From NCBI RefSeq assembly GCF_900156675.1, contig NZ_FTOH01000002.1, positions 186,001 to 250,000 of the forward strand: a DNA stretch of 64,000 nt, written 5' to 3'. Both the position numbers and the translations under genes were made by a program. The stretch comes from Thalassolituus maritimus (lineage in GTDB: Bacteria > Pseudomonadota > Gammaproteobacteria > Pseudomonadales > Oceanobacteraceae). Below, piece by piece: positions 10,023-20,508 of this stretch. Numbering within the stretch: the first letter of the stretch is position 1; each line of letters opens with the position of its first letter. The notes under the pieces were generated by a model, which saw only the letters and a program-made list of their open reading frames with translations, made no database searches and was not told where the DNA came from.

Positions 10023-10237
10023 ACAATACCTCCATCAGAAGCCCAGCTTGGCACCACGACCAGTCTCTGCCTATTAGAGGAAAGTCGAATAAGGTTTGAC
10101 TTCCTTAGCCAACATGGCGCGAGGAGCGCTTTATTTCGTAACACTTATTCCGGCATACTCCCGCTGCCCTTTCCCTAGGGCGAGGAAACAGGCCCGGCCA
10201 GGCGGGCTCGGCCTGTACACAAAACATGGAGAAAAAA

Positions 10238-10831
10238 ATGAAAAAACTTACCCTTGCTGCTGCGCTGTCTGCACTGGTACTCACCCTTCCTGCAACTGCA
10301 AAAGATCTACCTCAGGGCACGATCGCTGTATCAGGCACTACTAATGGTGAGCTCGGATTCACAACCACTGAAATTGATGAGTTCGATGCTGAGTACGATA
10401 CAACAGTACTGAATATTAACCTGGATGCGCGTTACTTTATCCAGGACAACATCGCAATTGGGCTTGGCTATTCTCTCGACAGCACTGAAACAGAATACGA
10501 AGGTGGCTTTGAAGAGGAAGATACGACTGTTTTTCTATCGCCGGGGGTATTTTATAACCTTTCGCTTGATGAAGAGAACTCGGTTATTCTTGGCGCCGAA
10601 TTCGGATTTGGGTCCCAAGAGATTAGCGAAACTGGCGAAGACGACATCGAACTCGATATGACCGGCTTCTCATTCAGAGCCGAATACAATCATTTTATTA
10701 ATGACTTTGTCGCGCTCAATGCCGGTGCTGCTTATACAATCCTGACCCTGGAAGAAGACTCGACAGGGATTGAAGCTGACACCTCTGGTCTGTTCTTTGG
10801 TTTTGGTATTTCTGTTTACCTGTCTAACTAA
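10238..10831 (+). CDS. Outer-membrane beta-barrel protein (OMP_b-brl type, PF13505-like)
   Basis: A 197-residue precursor. The signal peptide (MKKLTLAAALSALVLTLPATA) is cleaved before KDLPQG. The rest is alternating hydrophobic/polar strands with many Asp and Glu in the loops and Gly/aromatic-rich turns, as in small eight-stranded barrels. ATG 10238 is chosen over the in-frame ATG at 10226 because GGAG at 10228-10231 is a well-spaced ribosome-binding site for it and the n-region then looks normal. No enzymatic motif is seen. The acidic loops suggest a cation-rich or marine environment, which is inference. Confidence 0.75.
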   Translation: MKKLTLAAALSALVLTLPATAKDLPQGTIAVSGTTNGELGFTTTEIDEFDAEYDTTVLNINLDARYFIQDNIAIGLGYSLDSTETEYEGGFEEEDTTVFLSPGVFYNLSLDEENSVILGAEFGFGSQEISETGEDDIELDMTGFSFRAEYNHFINDFVALNAGAAYTILTLEEDSTGIEADTSGLFFGFGISVYLSN

Positions 10832-10845
10832 CAGGTTACATTATT

Positions 10846-10877
10846 CAGCAGCCAGGCAAATAACCGCCTGGCTGCTG
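10846..10877. terminator. Perfect 12-bp stem-loop between convergent genes
   Basis: CAGCAGCCAGGC at 10846-10857 pairs perfectly with 10866-10877 around an 8-nt loop. No T-run follows on either strand, so it is either an atypical terminator or an RNA-stabilising hairpin for the barrel gene and the transglutaminase gene that meet here. Confidence 0.6.
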
Positions 10878-10884
10878 GACACAC

Positions 10885-11763
10885 TTACACTCGGCTCACA
10901 TCCACAGAGACTGTCATTTCAGGCGCTGAGCCCCCACCAAAAATCACACCTTTCAGCGGCGTTACATCGTTAAAGTCACGGCCCCAGGCGGTGATGATAT
11001 GTTGCTCTCCAGCAAGGCAATTGTTCGTCGGATCAAATTCTACCCAGCCCTCACCCGGCGAAAATACCGATAACCACGCATGCGTTGCATCGGCACCCAC
11101 TAACTTTTCCTGACCCGGTGGCGGCAGTGTTTCGAGATACCCGGAAACGTATTTAGCAGCAAAACCCAAGGAGCGCAGACAGGCGATCTGCAGGTGAGCA
11201 AAATCCTGGCAGACCCCTTTTTTGTTCTGCATAACTTCGGACAGAGGTGTCGCAATGGTTGTCGCAAGCGGCGAATAGCTGAACTCTTCGTAGATTCTCG
11301 CCGTCAGTGCAAAGCATGCCGATAACAGAGAACGGTCGGCAGTAAAAAGATCTGCGGCGTAGTCACGGAATTCAGGCGCCGCCGCAATCATGGATGAGTC
11401 CAACTGGTATTCGCGAGCGAGCAGTACATCTTCTGATTTCGATTGCTGCATTTTGCTCAGAACTTCTGCACAGGTACTGCCGAGATCGAGATTAGTGTCT
11501 GCGATCTGAGGGCGGGTTTCTACCTGACTGGTAGCAGTGATCGTCAGGGCTTTGTGGGGCCGCTGAATTTCAAACTGAAACACCTGATTGCCGAAATAAT
11601 CTTCCCGGCGCTGCTCCATGGCCAGTTCCGGGGTGACTTCTATCTTGCTGCTGATGCAGGTCTGACGCTGAGTCGTGCGCGGGATCATCTGTGCCAGGTT
11701 ATAGCAATGAGAGACCCGGCTGGCGTATTTGTAGGCGGTAATATGTTTAATCAGATACTTCAT
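10885..11763 (-). CDS. Transglutaminase-like protein (TG N-terminal domain + Transglut_core)
   Basis: A 292-residue protein. Residues 1-80 form the bacterial transglutaminase-like N-terminal domain (PF08379). The papain-like core carries Cys185 in GVCQDFAHLQ, the His of ATHAWLSVF and the Asp of WVEFDPTNN, a complete Cys-His-Asp triad. No signal peptide, so cytosolic. Proteins of this type occur with circularly permuted ATP-grasp and alpha-E proteins and are predicted to cleave or transfer amide bonds, but the substrate is unknown. It is last in a five-gene operon and shares one base with the gene before it (TAATG). Confidence 0.9.
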   Translation of the reverse strand: MKYLIKHITAYKYASRVSHCYNLAQMIPRTTQRQTCISSKIEVTPELAMEQRREDYFGNQVFQFEIQRPHKALTITATSQVETRPQIADTNLDLGSTCAEVLSKMQQSKSEDVLLAREYQLDSSMIAAAPEFRDYAADLFTADRSLLSACFALTARIYEEFSYSPLATTIATPLSEVMQNKKGVCQDFAHLQIACLRSLGFAAKYVSGYLETLPPPGQEKLVGADATHAWLSVFSPGEGWVEFDPTNNCLAGEQHIITAWGRDFNDVTPLKGVIFGGGSAPEMTVSVDVSRV

Positions 11764-14297
11764 TACAGCCCCTCCCAGCGAGCATCGACCAGCTGTTGCG
11801 AGTCTTCTCTGTGATCAAAGTAGCGATCGCCGATCATATCGCTGATGTCCATCAGGGCGTTATCCAGGGTCTGCATCTCTTCGATCAGCACTTTACGCTC
11901 ACCTTCCGTACTTGCAGACAATTCAGAGAGCGTAAACAAACGCACGCGCGTACTGCATTCGATCAGTGCTTTTTCAGCGGGCGGCAGCTCATGCAGATAC
12001 CCGGCATGACTTGGAAGCTTACGTAGCTGTCGCAGTATATTGCCGAGCTGATACATCACCGAACGTGGGTTATCCGTATCCAGCAGCACCAGGTCCAGGC
12101 CGCTGCGCAGATCCGGGCGAGCCCCGTAGCGACGACGGTAGGTAATCAATCCCTCAAGCGTAAGCAGCAATGCTTCAGCAACGCGGGATTGCTCTGGTTC
12201 CATCATCTCAGGACCAAGCAAGGTGCCTGCGAGCCGCCCGGTCTGCATGGCTCGTTCGATTCGACGGCCCAATTCCATAAAGCGCCAACCGTAACCGCGG
12301 GTCATGCTCTCGTGAGTCAGGCCCGCCAAGGCCATTAATGCTGTGACCAGAGGGTCGAGTACTTCATCAGGGCTAAGGTAGGCATCCTGCTCATCGCCAT
12401 CCAGCAGCGGGATGGCATCGCGGATATCGTTGATCACCCGGTAGGTATCAGACGACAGCAGCTCTTTGGCTTCATCGGCACAGAAAAGCATGCTGTTGAG
12501 GGTATTCGCAATCGACTGCGGCGCTTCTCCACGACGCAGAGCTTCAATCATTGCTTCATCGCTTTCCGGCGTTTTCATAGGCGCAATAGTCGCCAACTCA
12601 GTCACGGCCTTCAGTAACGTCAGGCGCAGATCTGACGACAGAGGATCTTCACCGTTGAGCATGGAATACGCAGTACGGAGCAATCGCAGACAGGCTTCTG
12701 CACGCTCAGCGTAGCGCCCCATCCAGAACAGGTTCTCAAGCACGCGGCTAGGTAGGTTGGTCGCTTCACTTTCCCGCGCAGGCGCAACATCTTCGTGCTG
12801 ATTGGTAACGATGCGCTCGGGCTCGGAAGCTACAACCCAGGTATCTTTGCTGGTTGCTCCCGCCTGACCAGAGATCAGCAGTGCATCTTCTTTCAGGCCA
12901 ACCCGGGTCAAGCCGCCCGGCATCACACTGTATGAGCCGGTACCCGCAACCGTGAAGGCGCGGAGTATCGCGGGCCGCGGTGCCAGTACTTCATTCTGAA
13001 GAGTCGGTAAGAAACTGGATTCCAGCACCGGTTGGCCAACATAGCGCTGGGGATCGCTTTTAATCAGGGCAGCCATTTCAGCCAGCTCGTCAGCGCTGGC
13101 TTTGGGCCCGAAGAAGCTGAGCTCACCGGGCTTGCGATACGTGGGTTTCACCACCAGCTTCGCCAGGTTATCTAATACGTAAGCAAGATCAGAAGCATCG
13201 CCACACCACCAGGTCTGCACACTGCTCAGGCGCGGTTCACGCCCCAGTAAGGCGCGACCAATATCAGGAAGGTACTTAAGCAATGCCGGGCTCTCAAGAA
13301 TGCCAGAACCCAGTGAGTTAGCAACGACCAGATTCCCAGCCCGCACCACCTGCAGCAGGCCGGGCACTCCCAGACGGGAGTCTCCGCGAAGCTCAACCGG
13401 GTCACAGAACCAGTCGTCTACGCGACGCATGAGTACATCGACCCGGCTCAGTCCGTCGAGCGATTTCATCCAGAGAAATCCACCACGAACGACTAGGTCA
13501 TCACTCTGAACCAGATAAAACCCGAGGTAATTCGCCAGATAGGCGTGTTCAAAATAGGTTTCATTACGAGGGCCAGGGGTCAACACCGCGATACGAGGCG
13601 AGGGCCTGTGAGGGCACAGGCTCTGCATTTTGCTACGCAACTGGCGGAAGTAGCCGGCCAGGCGATGAACGTGACTGTCGCGGAATAAGCTCGGCAAGAC
13701 ACGCGACATCACCGTACGATTTTCGAGTGCGTAACCTGCGCCACTCGGGCTCTGAGTTCTGTCCGCAAGCACCATCATTTTACCGTCTGGGCCACGGGCC
13801 ATATCAGCAGCGTGAATAATGAGATCATGCTCACCGGGCATACGCAGCCCCTGACAGGCGCGTAGAAAACCACGATTAGCATAGATAACTTCTGGCGGTA
13901 TCACTCCGGTCCGGATCAACTGGCGCGGGCCGTAGATATCGCGCAATAAGAGGTTCAGTAACTCTGCACGCTCAACCAGCCCACTTTCAATGGCGGCCCA
14001 GTCATCGCTGCTGATGATATTCGGGATAAGATCGAGCCCCCAGGTACGGGAGTCGTTCAGCTTGTCGCGAAAATTATCGGTGTAGATGTTGTACGTTGCA
14101 CCATCATCACGCAGCAGGCGGCGAGCCTTCGCTTGCCGGTCATTAAGAATACTGCCCGGCATACCCGCCAGACTCTCCATGACATAATTCCAGTGTGGAA
14201 GCATGTTACCGGTGGCATCGTAGACAGCATCACCGCTGCGTTGCAGCGGTGGATACAGGTCTTCAACGGTCGGCGTGATGGCTGACTCATCAGTCAT
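11763..14297 (-). CDS. Fusion: circularly permuted ATP-grasp + alpha-E (DUF403) protein
   Basis: An 844-residue two-domain protein. Residues about 1-490 are a circularly permuted type 2 ATP-grasp domain, with the LTPGPRNETYFEHAYLA, DDLVVRGG and KPTYRKPGELSFFGP segments seen also in the stand-alone homologue encoded at 18727-20190. The last about 330 residues (from NLPSRVLENLFWMGRYAERAE) are an all-helical alpha-E domain like the one encoded at 17771-18727. ATP-grasp enzymes activate carboxylates as acyl phosphates for amide or ester formation. The permuted group has been proposed, from comparative genomics, to make peptides or peptide tags. This fused copy duplicates two separate genes of the same operon, suggesting a heteromeric machine with two ligase units. 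Confidence 0.9.
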   Translation of the reverse strand: MTDESAITPTVEDLYPPLQRSGDAVYDATGNMLPHWNYVMESLAGMPGSILNDRQAKARRLLRDDGATYNIYTDNFRDKLNDSRTWGLDLIPNIISSDDWAAIESGLVERAELLNLLLRDIYGPRQLIRTGVIPPEVIYANRGFLRACQGLRMPGEHDLIIHAADMARGPDGKMMVLADRTQSPSGAGYALENRTVMSRVLPSLFRDSHVHRLAGYFRQLRSKMQSLCPHRPSPRIAVLTPGPRNETYFEHAYLANYLGFYLVQSDDLVVRGGFLWMKSLDGLSRVDVLMRRVDDWFCDPVELRGDSRLGVPGLLQVVRAGNLVVANSLGSGILESPALLKYLPDIGRALLGREPRLSSVQTWWCGDASDLAYVLDNLAKLVVKPTYRKPGELSFFGPKASADELAEMAALIKSDPQRYVGQPVLESSFLPTLQNEVLAPRPAILRAFTVAGTGSYSVMPGGLTRVGLKEDALLISGQAGATSKDTWVVASEPERIVTNQHEDVAPARESEATNLPSRVLENLFWMGRYAERAEACLRLLRTAYSMLNGEDPLSSDLRLTLLKAVTELATIAPMKTPESDEAMIEALRRGEAPQSIANTLNSMLFCADEAKELLSSDTYRVINDIRDAIPLLDGDEQDAYLSPDEVLDPLVTALMALAGLTHESMTRGYGWRFMELGRRIERAMQTGRLAGTLLGPEMMEPEQSRVAEALLLTLEGLITYRRRYGARPDLRSGLDLVLLDTDNPRSVMYQLGNILRQLRKLPSHAGYLHELPPAEKALIECSTRVRLFTLSELSASTEGERKVLIEEMQTLDNALMDISDMIGDRYFDHREDSQQLVDARWEGL

Positions 14298-14339
14298 ATT
14301 GGCTATCTCAGGTTATCTGGCCGCAATTATGGCAGATTC

Positions 14340-17300
14340 TCAGCGTTTAGGCTGAGTTCTGAGATCCAGCGTCAGAGGATATTCATCATACGACTCTTCT
14401 GCCGGAGCACTCATCGGCCTGACATCTGTATGCGCAGTAAATTCACGTATGGCATCGATCTCAGGACGAGGCGTGTAAGGCCCCTGCGTATGATCTGTGG
14501 TCGTAAATCGATTACCCCGCCGGGACTCGGCTTCAGCAGCATTCACTGGGAATACGTCATAGCTGCGCCCTCCCGGATGAGACACATGATAGGTCGCTCC
14601 ACCCACCGAGCGTCCGTTCCAGGTATCGATCAGATCGAAATGCAGGGGAACGTGAACATCAATGGTCGGATGCAATGCCGATGGCGGCGCCCAGGCCTTA
14701 TAACGTACACCCGCCACGAATTCACCATGCTTGCCGGTGGCCCGCAGAGGCACCTTGCGACCATTACAGGCCAGAATGTAGCGGCTGCCTGTCATCCCGG
14801 TGACGCGAACCTGCAAACGCTCTACAGAGGAATCGACATAACGCGCAGTACCAAAACTGGACACCTCTTCACCGAGTACATTCCACGGCTCAATAGCCCA
14901 GCTCAGCTCAAGTGACATATCCCCAAGGTTCACTGTACCGTAGTGTGGGAAGCGGAATTCACGGAAAGGCAATAACCATTCGGCCCTGAAATCCAGACCA
15001 TGCTCCTGAAGATCCGCTGCCACATCTTTAATGTCCTGCCAGATATAGTGCGGCAACATGAACTGGTCGTGTAGACGAGTGCCCCAACGCTCAAGCTTCT
15101 GCTTATAGGGCTTCCGCCAGAACCGAACAACCAGAGCACGAAGCAGAAGCGCCTGAACCAGTGCCATACGGCTATGCGGCGGCATTTCAAATCCACGGAA
15201 TTCGAGAATACCCAGTCGCCCGGACGGACTGCCTGGAGCGAACAGTTTATCGATACAGAATTCAGCCCGGTGCGTGTTGCCCGTCATATCAATCAGCAGA
15301 TTGCGTAACAGGCGATCAACTAACCAGGGCTGCGCGACGTCACCGTCAGGCATCTGCTGAAAGGCAATTTCCAATTCATACAGAGCTTCATCCCGACCCT
15401 CATCGACTCGTGGGGCCTGACTGGTCGGGCCAATGAAGGCGCCAGAAAACAGATACGACAGTGAAGGGTGGTTCTGCCAGAAGGTAACGAAGCTACGCAG
15501 GAGGTCAGGCCGTCGCAGGAACGGGCTGTCGGAAGGTGTCGCTCCACCTAAGGTAATATGATTGCCACCACCGGTTCCCGTGTGACGACCATCCAGCATG
15601 AATTTCTCAGTACTCAGGCGGCTTTCTTTGGCAGCCTGATATAACTCAGTCATGTTGCTGACCATGTCGGACCAGTTGTCTGACGGGTGAATATTCACCT
15701 CGATCACGCCGGGATCAGGAGTCACCAACAGCTTTTGCATGCGGTGATCTTTGGGAGGTTCGTACCCCTCAATAATGACAGGCAGGTCCAGCTCCATTGC
15801 CGTCCGCTCAATCAATGCCAGCAGATTCACATAGCTTTCGAGATACGGCAGCGGCGGCAGAAACAGGTGTAACTTACCGTCGCGGGCTTCAATACCCAGT
15901 GCCGTACGCACCAGATTTTTCCAGCGATAATCGTCTTTCTTCTCAGCAGGCTCAGTCTTCTCGTGACCCTCAACCTTCTTCTGAGCACTCTGTTTTTGCA
16001 CAGGGGGCGTCAATGATGTCGGCGAAAGAGGTTGCGACTGAGCCACCGGGCGGCTGTTACGCGCCAAAGCTTCTTTTACTGCGGCATCGGCGGTTTCCAG
16101 AGGTTCGGCTTCGCGGTGCGGGTCAGCCTCCTGAATCAGAGGATCTTCTTCCGCAGGTGGCAGACTCTCCAGCGGCAGACGAAGCCCCATCGGCGAATCG
16201 CCCGGGATCAGAGTCAGACGCCCGCGGCGGAACTGCCACTCGCTGGACTGCCAGCAATGTCCGTAGAAATTCCACTCAAGCGGCAGTACGTACCCGGTCG
16301 GGGTGTCCAACCCCTGCTCTAACACCCGTGCCAGTCGACGGCGCTCAAGGCTGTCTTTGCTGCTGGCAATCCGGCTATCGATATTCTCCGGTAAATTCTG
16401 CTCCTGCAGCAGATAGTGCAGGCCGTCTTCATACGCGGGCTGAGCACAGCGCTGCGGAACGTTCAGCAACTCTGCAAGCCGGCGAGCAAATGCCCGTGCG
16501 TCTTCCTCGGTGTGACCGTAATTTTTATCTACGCGGGCAAGCAGGTCTTTGTCCTGCCATAAAGGTTCGCCGTCGGTACGCCAGAATAAACCTAACGCCC
16601 AGCGCGGTACTTCTTCTCCCGGATACCACTTGCCCTGGCCATAATGCAGCAGGCCTTTCGGTGCAAAGTGGTCTCGCAGACGGAGCAACAGGGTTTTCGC
16701 TAATGCCAGTTTGTCTTTGCCCAGCGCTTCGGTATTCCACTGCGCGGACTCCATGTCATCGACAGAAACAAACGTAGGCTCGCCGCCCATTGTCAGGCGG
16801 ACGTCTTCATCTTTCAGAATACGATCAACTTTCTCACCCAAGGCCAGAGCGTCTTCCCATTCAGACTCGGTATACGGCTTGGTCACCCGCGGGTCTTCAT
16901 GGAAACGAGTGACTTCGTTTGAGAAAGTAAACTCGACTTCACACTCATCAGTGAAGCCAGAAATAGGAGCAGCAGAGCTCGGCTCTGGCGTGCAGGCAAG
17001 GGGGATATGCCCCTCGGATGCAAACAGCCCAGAGGTCGGGTCGAGCCCCACCCATCCAGCACCCGGCAGATAGACTTCGCACCAGGCATGCAGGTCGGTG
17101 AAGTCAGCTTCAGGGCCAGAAGGACCGTCGAGAGATTTCTCATCGGATTTGAGCTGAACCAGATAGCCAGACGCAAAACGGGCGGCCAGCCCCAGGTGAC
17201 GCAGTAACTGCACCATCAACCAGGCAGAATCCCGGCAAGAACCTTTGCCTTTTTCCAGTGTTTCTTCCGGCGTCTGAACGCCCGGTTCCATGCGCACCAG

Positions 17301-17774
17301 ATAATCGATGTCCTGCTGCAATCGCATATTGATATCGACAAGAAAATCGATGGTACGCTTTTTCTCACGCGGAATACTTTCCAGCATCGTGGTGAACATT
17401 TCACCTTCGGTGGTGCAATGCAGGTAGGGTTCCAGCTCTTTCTTCAGGCTCTTTCCGTATTTGAACGGAAATTCCTCAGCGTACTCTTCAATAAAAAAGT
17501 CGAACGGGTTGATCACCGTCATATCGGCGATTACTTCAACCTCTACTGATAAGCAGCGACTTTTTTCGGGAAAAACGAGTCGCGCCTGAAAGTTTCCGTA
17601 CGGGTCCTGCTGCCAGTTAATAAAGTGCTCTTCCGGCTCTATTTTCAGACTGTATGAGCGGATAGGTGTGCGGCAGTGAGGTGCCGGACGCAAACGCACC
17701 ACGTGCGGAGATAACGATACCGGGCGATCAAAGTCATACCGGGTTTTATGATTAAGCGCGACTGTAATTGTCAT
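14340..17774 (-). CDS. Large transglutaminase-DUF2126 protein
   Basis: An 1144-residue protein. Residues 1-90 are the transglutaminase-like N-terminal domain. The core has Cys180 in GKGSCRDSAW, His in DLHAWCEVYLPGAGW and Asp in GLDPTSG. From about residue 300 to the end is a DUF2126 region with GEPTFVSVDDM, LDGRHTGTGGGNH and EFRGFEMPPHSRM segments. A low-complexity Pro/Lys/Glu linker lies near residues 565-620. DUF2126 has been suggested to contain a glutamine-synthetase or amidoligase-like fold, which I cannot confirm here. It overlaps the preceding alpha-E gene by 4 nt and is 42 nt from the next gene. No signal peptide. Function unknown. Confidence 0.9.
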   Translation of the reverse strand: MTITVALNHKTRYDFDRPVSLSPHVVRLRPAPHCRTPIRSYSLKIEPEEHFINWQQDPYGNFQARLVFPEKSRCLSVEVEVIADMTVINPFDFFIEEYAEEFPFKYGKSLKKELEPYLHCTTEGEMFTTMLESIPREKKRTIDFLVDINMRLQQDIDYLVRMEPGVQTPEETLEKGKGSCRDSAWLMVQLLRHLGLAARFASGYLVQLKSDEKSLDGPSGPEADFTDLHAWCEVYLPGAGWVGLDPTSGLFASEGHIPLACTPEPSSAAPISGFTDECEVEFTFSNEVTRFHEDPRVTKPYTESEWEDALALGEKVDRILKDEDVRLTMGGEPTFVSVDDMESAQWNTEALGKDKLALAKTLLLRLRDHFAPKGLLHYGQGKWYPGEEVPRWALGLFWRTDGEPLWQDKDLLARVDKNYGHTEEDARAFARRLAELLNVPQRCAQPAYEDGLHYLLQEQNLPENIDSRIASSKDSLERRRLARVLEQGLDTPTGYVLPLEWNFYGHCWQSSEWQFRRGRLTLIPGDSPMGLRLPLESLPPAEEDPLIQEADPHREAEPLETADAAVKEALARNSRPVAQSQPLSPTSLTPPVQKQSAQKKVEGHEKTEPAEKKDDYRWKNLVRTALGIEARDGKLHLFLPPLPYLESYVNLLALIERTAMELDLPVIIEGYEPPKDHRMQKLLVTPDPGVIEVNIHPSDNWSDMVSNMTELYQAAKESRLSTEKFMLDGRHTGTGGGNHITLGGATPSDSPFLRRPDLLRSFVTFWQNHPSLSYLFSGAFIGPTSQAPRVDEGRDEALYELEIAFQQMPDGDVAQPWLVDRLLRNLLIDMTGNTHRAEFCIDKLFAPGSPSGRLGILEFRGFEMPPHSRMALVQALLLRALVVRFWRKPYKQKLERWGTRLHDQFMLPHYIWQDIKDVAADLQEHGLDFRAEWLLPFREFRFPHYGTVNLGDMSLELSWAIEPWNVLGEEVSSFGTARYVDSSVERLQVRVTGMTGSRYILACNGRKVPLRATGKHGEFVAGVRYKAWAPPSALHPTIDVHVPLHFDLIDTWNGRSVGGATYHVSHPGGRSYDVFPVNAAEAESRRGNRFTTTDHTQGPYTPRPEIDAIREFTAHTDVRPMSAPAEESYDEYPLTLDLRTQPKR

Positions 17775-18727
17775 TGGGCCACCGCCAGTTGCTCCTGATC
17801 ATTCAGGAACCAGGTACGACTGATAGAAAAATGAAGATACTGCAATGAGATCTGCAGATCGTTCAGGGCTTCCCGCATTTCAGGGCCGGGAGCGCTATCC
17901 TCAGCACGGTCTGTGACAGTCTTATGAAGCTTGCGGATATCCGCGATAATTTTTTCGGCACGCGGCAACGCCTTCACACCCTGAATCATGTCGTTGAGAC
18001 AATACTCAACAGAACGCGGGAAACGCGGATCTGTTAACAGAAAACTGCACACCAGAGGTGCTTTGACAGAACTGCGCATCGCCCGGCGATACGGCTGATC
18101 GGCACTCAAAGAACGCAGGACATTGCCCCAGATAATCTGCTGACTATTGACAGCAAAATCATCGTCTTCGATCTGCATAATGGCCGCAGTCGCAGCATCC
18201 AGATTCCGGGTAGTCATATCGGCACGTTCAAGATTCTGACCAAGCTTCAGCATTTCCCAGGCGCTGTCGCGCGGCATATTGACCTGCCACAGACCAATAA
18301 TCTGCTGACAGGCGCTGATGACATTGCCAAGAAACTCATGACGGTCGCGACGATTAATTCCCTGCTGGAGGTGGTCCTGAACATATTGGCTCAGCTCATT
18401 CACCAACTCCCAGGTATCCGCCGGGATAACATCGCGCGTGGTACGGATGTTTTCACGAATGGCTTTGAGCGAGGTCACAATAGAACTGGGGTTCGTGTCG
18501 TCGCCGACCAGAAACTTCACCACGTTACGCTCATCCTGCACCGAATAACGCTCGTTGAAATCCTGTTCAAGACTGTTAATTACAATCAGGTTATACCAAC
18601 CCAGATTAACCTGACGCGGCAGGTCGAAAAGCAGGGTGTCGTAAATACTCAACATACGGGCTGTGCTTTCTACCCGTTCAAGATAGCGGGCGGCCCAGTA
18701 AACCCGTTCAGCAACTTTCGATAACAT
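17771..18727 (-). CDS. Alpha-E domain protein (DUF403)
   Basis: A 318-residue, wholly helical protein beginning [22 protein letters not shown], the hallmark of alpha-E proteins (motif ER-E-AR). It is found with permuted ATP-grasp ligases and transglutaminases and may be a structural or substrate-carrying partner. There is no catalytic motif I can point to. Start and stop overlap with both neighbours (TGATG and ATGA), indicating strict co-translation within the operon. Confidence 0.9.
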   Translation of the reverse strand: MLSKVAERVYWAARYLERVESTARMLSIYDTLLFDLPRQVNLGWYNLIVINSLEQDFNERYSVQDERNVVKFLVGDDTNPSSIVTSLKAIRENIRTTRDVIPADTWELVNELSQYVQDHLQQGINRRDRHEFLGNVISACQQIIGLWQVNMPRDSAWEMLKLGQNLERADMTTRNLDAATAAIMQIEDDDFAVNSQQIIWGNVLRSLSADQPYRRAMRSSVKAPLVCSFLLTDPRFPRSVEYCLNDMIQGVKALPRAEKIIADIRKLHKTVTDRAEDSAPGPEMREALNDLQISLQYLHFSISRTWFLNDQEQLAVAQ

Positions 18728-20190
18728 CAGGCTTTCCCCGCAGACGTATCAACAATCCAGGTATCTTTACTGCCACCACCTTGCGATGAATTAACTACCA
18801 GAGAGCCTTTTTTCATCGCTACCCGCGTCAGTCCGCCAGTCGTTACGTAACTTGATTCACCCTGAAGGATGAAGGGTCTCAGGTCGAGGTGACGGGGCTC
18901 GACTTTACTACGCCCGACAAGTGTTGGCGCTGTTGATAACGCCAACGTTGGCTGAGCAATATAATTTCGCGGATTGGCTTTAATCAGCTCAGCAAATTGC
19001 TCTCGTTCTTTTTTAGTACTGTGCGGGCCTACCAGCATGCCGTAACCGCCAGACTCGTTGGCTGGTTTTACGACCAGTTTATCGAGGTTATCCAGCACGT
19101 ATTCGCGCTGCTTGTCGTCGTAGCAGAGGTAAGTTTCGACATTCGGAATCAAAGGCTCTTCGCTCAGATAATAACGAATGATATCTGGTACGTACGCATA
19201 CACGACTTTATCATCGGCGACGCCTGCACCCGGCGCATTTGCCAGAGCAACTTTGCCCTTGCGCCATGCACGCATCAGTCCGGGAACCCCCAGTACCGAT
19301 TCGGGATGAAACACTTCAGGGTCGAGGAACATGTCATCGATGCGACGATAAATAACGTCGACCCGCTCCAGACCAGAGATTGTTTTCATATAGACGCAGT
19401 CATCTTTACCGACGACGAGGTCGCTACCCTCGACCAACTCAGCCCCCATGCGTTGAGCCAGGAAGGCATGTTCAAAGTACGCCGAATTAAAAATGCCGGG
19501 AGTCAGAACCACGACCACCGGGCTGGAGCTCTGACGTGGCGACAAAGAAGCCAGCATATTAAAGAGAGCTTCTGGATAATCACCAACCGGCGCGATACTG
19601 ACTTTTTCAAACACCTCAGGCAGAACCCGCTTCATAATGGAACGGTTCTCGAGCATGTAAGAAACGCCGGAAGGCACCCGCAGGTTGTCCTCAAGTACAT
19701 AAAACTGGCCGTCACCATCGCGGACAAGATCGGTACCACAGATGTGCGCCCAGACCCCAAAGCGCGGATTAACGCCCTCACACTCAGGTCGATAGTTCTT
19801 CGACTGCTTCAGTACAAACTCAGGAATGACGCCGTCTTTAATGATCTTCTGTTCATGGTACAGATCATCAATAAACATATTCAGCGCCTTCAGACGCTGA
19901 CGCAGACCCGCCGCTGTTTTCTCCCACTGCTGGGCCGATATGATCCGGGGCACAATATCAAATGGCCAGGCGCGGTCGATGTTCTCACCCTCACTGTAAA
20001 CGGTGAAAGAAACCCCCATATCTTTGATGGTGGACTCAGCGGCCAGCTTACGTGACTGTATTTCTTCTTCTGTCAGGCTATTCAGATAATTGGCGAGTTG
20101 CCGGGCGGGGACTCTAGGGTTTCCGGGCGAGCTGATCAGCTCATCGTAGAAACCCTCCTGTAATTCGTAGTGCTTCCAATTTATCGACAT
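18727..20190 (-). CDS. Circularly permuted type 2 ATP-grasp protein
   Basis: A 487-residue stand-alone ligase-like protein, first gene of the operon. Visible motifs are [80 protein letters not shown] (nucleotide-binding loop) and the terminal [11 protein letters not shown]. It belongs to the COG2308 group. The product of the reaction is unknown; by family it should couple ATP hydrolysis to amide or ester formation. ATG 20190 is preferred to GTG 20205 because [11 protein letters not shown] matches the family start. No AUG-proximal Shine-Dalgarno is obvious. Confidence 0.9.
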   Translation of the reverse strand: MSINWKHYELQEGFYDELISSPGNPRVPARQLANYLNSLTEEEIQSRKLAAESTIKDMGVSFTVYSEGENIDRAWPFDIVPRIISAQQWEKTAAGLRQRLKALNMFIDDLYHEQKIIKDGVIPEFVLKQSKNYRPECEGVNPRFGVWAHICGTDLVRDGDGQFYVLEDNLRVPSGVSYMLENRSIMKRVLPEVFEKVSIAPVGDYPEALFNMLASLSPRQSSSPVVVVLTPGIFNSAYFEHAFLAQRMGAELVEGSDLVVGKDDCVYMKTISGLERVDVIYRRIDDMFLDPEVFHPESVLGVPGLMRAWRKGKVALANAPGAGVADDKVVYAYVPDIIRYYLSEEPLIPNVETYLCYDDKQREYVLDNLDKLVVKPANESGGYGMLVGPHSTKKEREQFAELIKANPRNYIAQPTLALSTAPTLVGRSKVEPRHLDLRPFILQGESSYVTTGGLTRVAMKKGSLVVNSSQGGGSKDTWIVDTSAGKA

Positions 20191-20508
20191 GCAGAACCGT
20201 TCCACGGTGATTCTCGAGTTTTATGCACCTATTCAGGCACTTCATCACCTCTACAGCAATAGACGAACCGGCCGGCCAACACATTGTCCACATTGGCACC
20301 ACCAGGCTAATAGAGGCCACTCCATGCGTACCCCGGGCAACCCGCTACAGCACTGCTACACTGAATGTCAGTATTAACAAACCGCTATCAGGGAGGCACG
20401 CGCGATCGTGCACCATGCAGTGAGTATTCTGCGACAACCACATAAGCAACAGACTGCAGTGTTCGATTTTGGGGCACAGAACCCCCAAAAGCCCAGCAGG
20501 GGGTCAGA
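20191..20508. other. Intergenic gap between divergent ATP-grasp operon and GGDEF/EAL gene
   Basis: 318 bp with no convincing gene. It must contain two divergent promoters, but I find no clean -35/-10 pair. A short C- and G-run inverted repeat (CCCCC at 20472-20476 with GGGGG near 20499-20503) lies just before the GTG start at 20509 and could fold over the ribosome-binding site. Nothing else stands out. Confidence 0.5.

Noticed and set aside
15797-16777. 326-codon plus-strand ORF opposite the transglutaminase-DUF2126 gene
   Set aside because: Antisense of a clear coding sequence, low-complexity Arg/Ala/Pro-rich translation, no ribosome-binding site.
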